22,993 nucleotides of DNA from an uncultured Treponema sp. (lineage in GTDB: Bacteria; Spirochaetota; Spirochaetia; Treponematales; Treponemataceae): positions 1 to 22,993 of the forward strand of contig CALBGU010000018.1 of assembly GCA_937893155.1 (NCBI GenBank), given 5' to 3'. The position numbers were made by a program, and so were the translations under genes. Below are positions 22,830-22,993 of this stretch, piece by piece; the stretch's first letter is position 1, and the number at the start of each line of letters is the position of its first letter. Under the pieces are notes generated by a model. It was not told the origin of the DNA. It saw only the letters and a program-made list of their open reading frames with translations, and did not search any database.

Positions 22830-22904
22830 GAGGTGTTACGGAAAGTATGCTGTCATTATAGCACAGGAATGACATAAAAATGAGCATACCTTTTGAAACA
22901 CCTC
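22830..22904. repeat. Compound imperfect palindrome
   Basis: Three nested arms pair: GAGGTGTT (22830-22837) with AACACCTC (22897-22904), GTATGC (22845-22850) with GCATAC (22884-22889), and TGTCAT (22851-22856) with ATGACA (22869-22874). The outer two are separated by seven bases on each side that can form several more pairs as RNA. It may be a structured RNA or a protein-binding or element end. Confidence 0.6.
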
Positions 22905-22993
22905 CAAATTTTGAATGGTTTTTCAACGGTTTTGTTTCAATTCACGCTCCCGTGAAGGAGCGACTTGCGGCTATTTTTAAGGCAAGCCGCTAA
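22880..22993 (+). CDS. Short open reading frame across a CRISPR repeat, probably not a gene
   Basis: An ATG-to-TAA frame of 37 codons ends at the last base of the window. Its middle reads VSIHAPVKER, which is just the CRISPR repeat in translation, a known source of false small proteins. An AGGA lies about eleven bases upstream of the ATG, and the frame starts inside a palindrome. I list it because it may have been annotated, but I doubt it is expressed. Confidence 0.15.
   Translation: MSIPFETPPNFEWFFNGFVSIHAPVKERLAAIFKASR
22934..22964 (-). CRISPR. Single type I-C-like CRISPR repeat at the window edge
   Basis: A 31-base unit begins GTTTCAATTCACGC and ends GGAGCGAC on the plus strand. Read on the minus strand it starts GTCGCTCC, has a CGCTCC/GGAGCG stem around TTCACG and ends TGAAAC, the standard form of type I-C repeats. 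Only one copy is inside the window; the 29 bases after it could be the start of a spacer. In the minus-strand orientation the leader would lie to the right, making this the trailer-end repeat. No cas gene is visible. Confidence 0.65.

Noticed and set aside
22965..22993. GCGGCT/AGCCGC inverted repeat after the CRISPR repeat as a terminator
   Set aside because: The six-base stem has a long loop and no T run, and may simply be part of a spacer.

Overview
This window is a dense, mostly core piece of a bacterial chromosome. The gene set and its order suggest a spirochaete of the genus Treponema, probably a gut or rumen type. The pointers are HPr with HPr kinase/phosphorylase, a secreted lipoprotein-type HtrA-like protease paired with a large spirochaete-style periplasmic protein, a degenerate LytR-CpsA-Psr protein, and the order rplU-prp-rpmA-obgE-nadD-yqeK-lcp-rsfS. 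The genus is inferred from gene content, not from a marker-gene comparison.

Left part (1-10000, nearly all minus strand). The edge holds the first 17 codons of a gene that may be an Rpn/PD-(D/E)XK-type protein. Reading leftward from 9945, one unit runs from a near-perfect promoter through ispE, spoVG, tRNA-Gln(UUG) and rplY to a terminator, followed by tilS. A separate promoter then drives a large repeat-containing exported protein and an overlapping HtrA-like protease, followed by lepA and an IMP cyclohydrolase-like gene. A run of eleven G lies exactly at the spoVG ribosome binding site, and a run of eight A lies at the ambiguous start of tilS.

Middle (10000-15600). A lone plus-strand gene encodes a 95-residue protein that is about 47% Asp/Glu. 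Next to it is the minus-strand ribosome-biogenesis and cell-envelope operon rplU-prp-rpmA-obgE-nadD-yqeK-lcp-rsfS. It starts at a good promoter with a hairpin-bearing leader and is interrupted by an internal terminator before obgE.

Right part (15600-22993, mostly plus strand). hprK and ptsH form the regulatory phosphotransferase pair and are followed by holA. A minus-strand NUDIX hydrolase and YdbC/PC4-like gene come next. Then follow a cytidylate-kinase-like gene, a clpP with an acidic N-terminus, a UPF0158-GNAT fusion, an orphan DbpA-type RNA-binding protein and a metallo-beta-lactamase-fold hydrolase, ending in a strong terminator. The last 160 bases hold a compound palindrome and one copy of a type I-C-like CRISPR repeat. 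That repeat sits inside a short reading frame that is probably spurious.

Most genes are housekeeping, and no complete new defence or metabolic system is visible. The most interesting signals are regulatory: three promoters placed so that the transcripts should be leaderless (edge gene, ispE, hprK), homopolymer tracts at translation starts, and the CRISPR edge at the right end, which suggests an array beyond the window.
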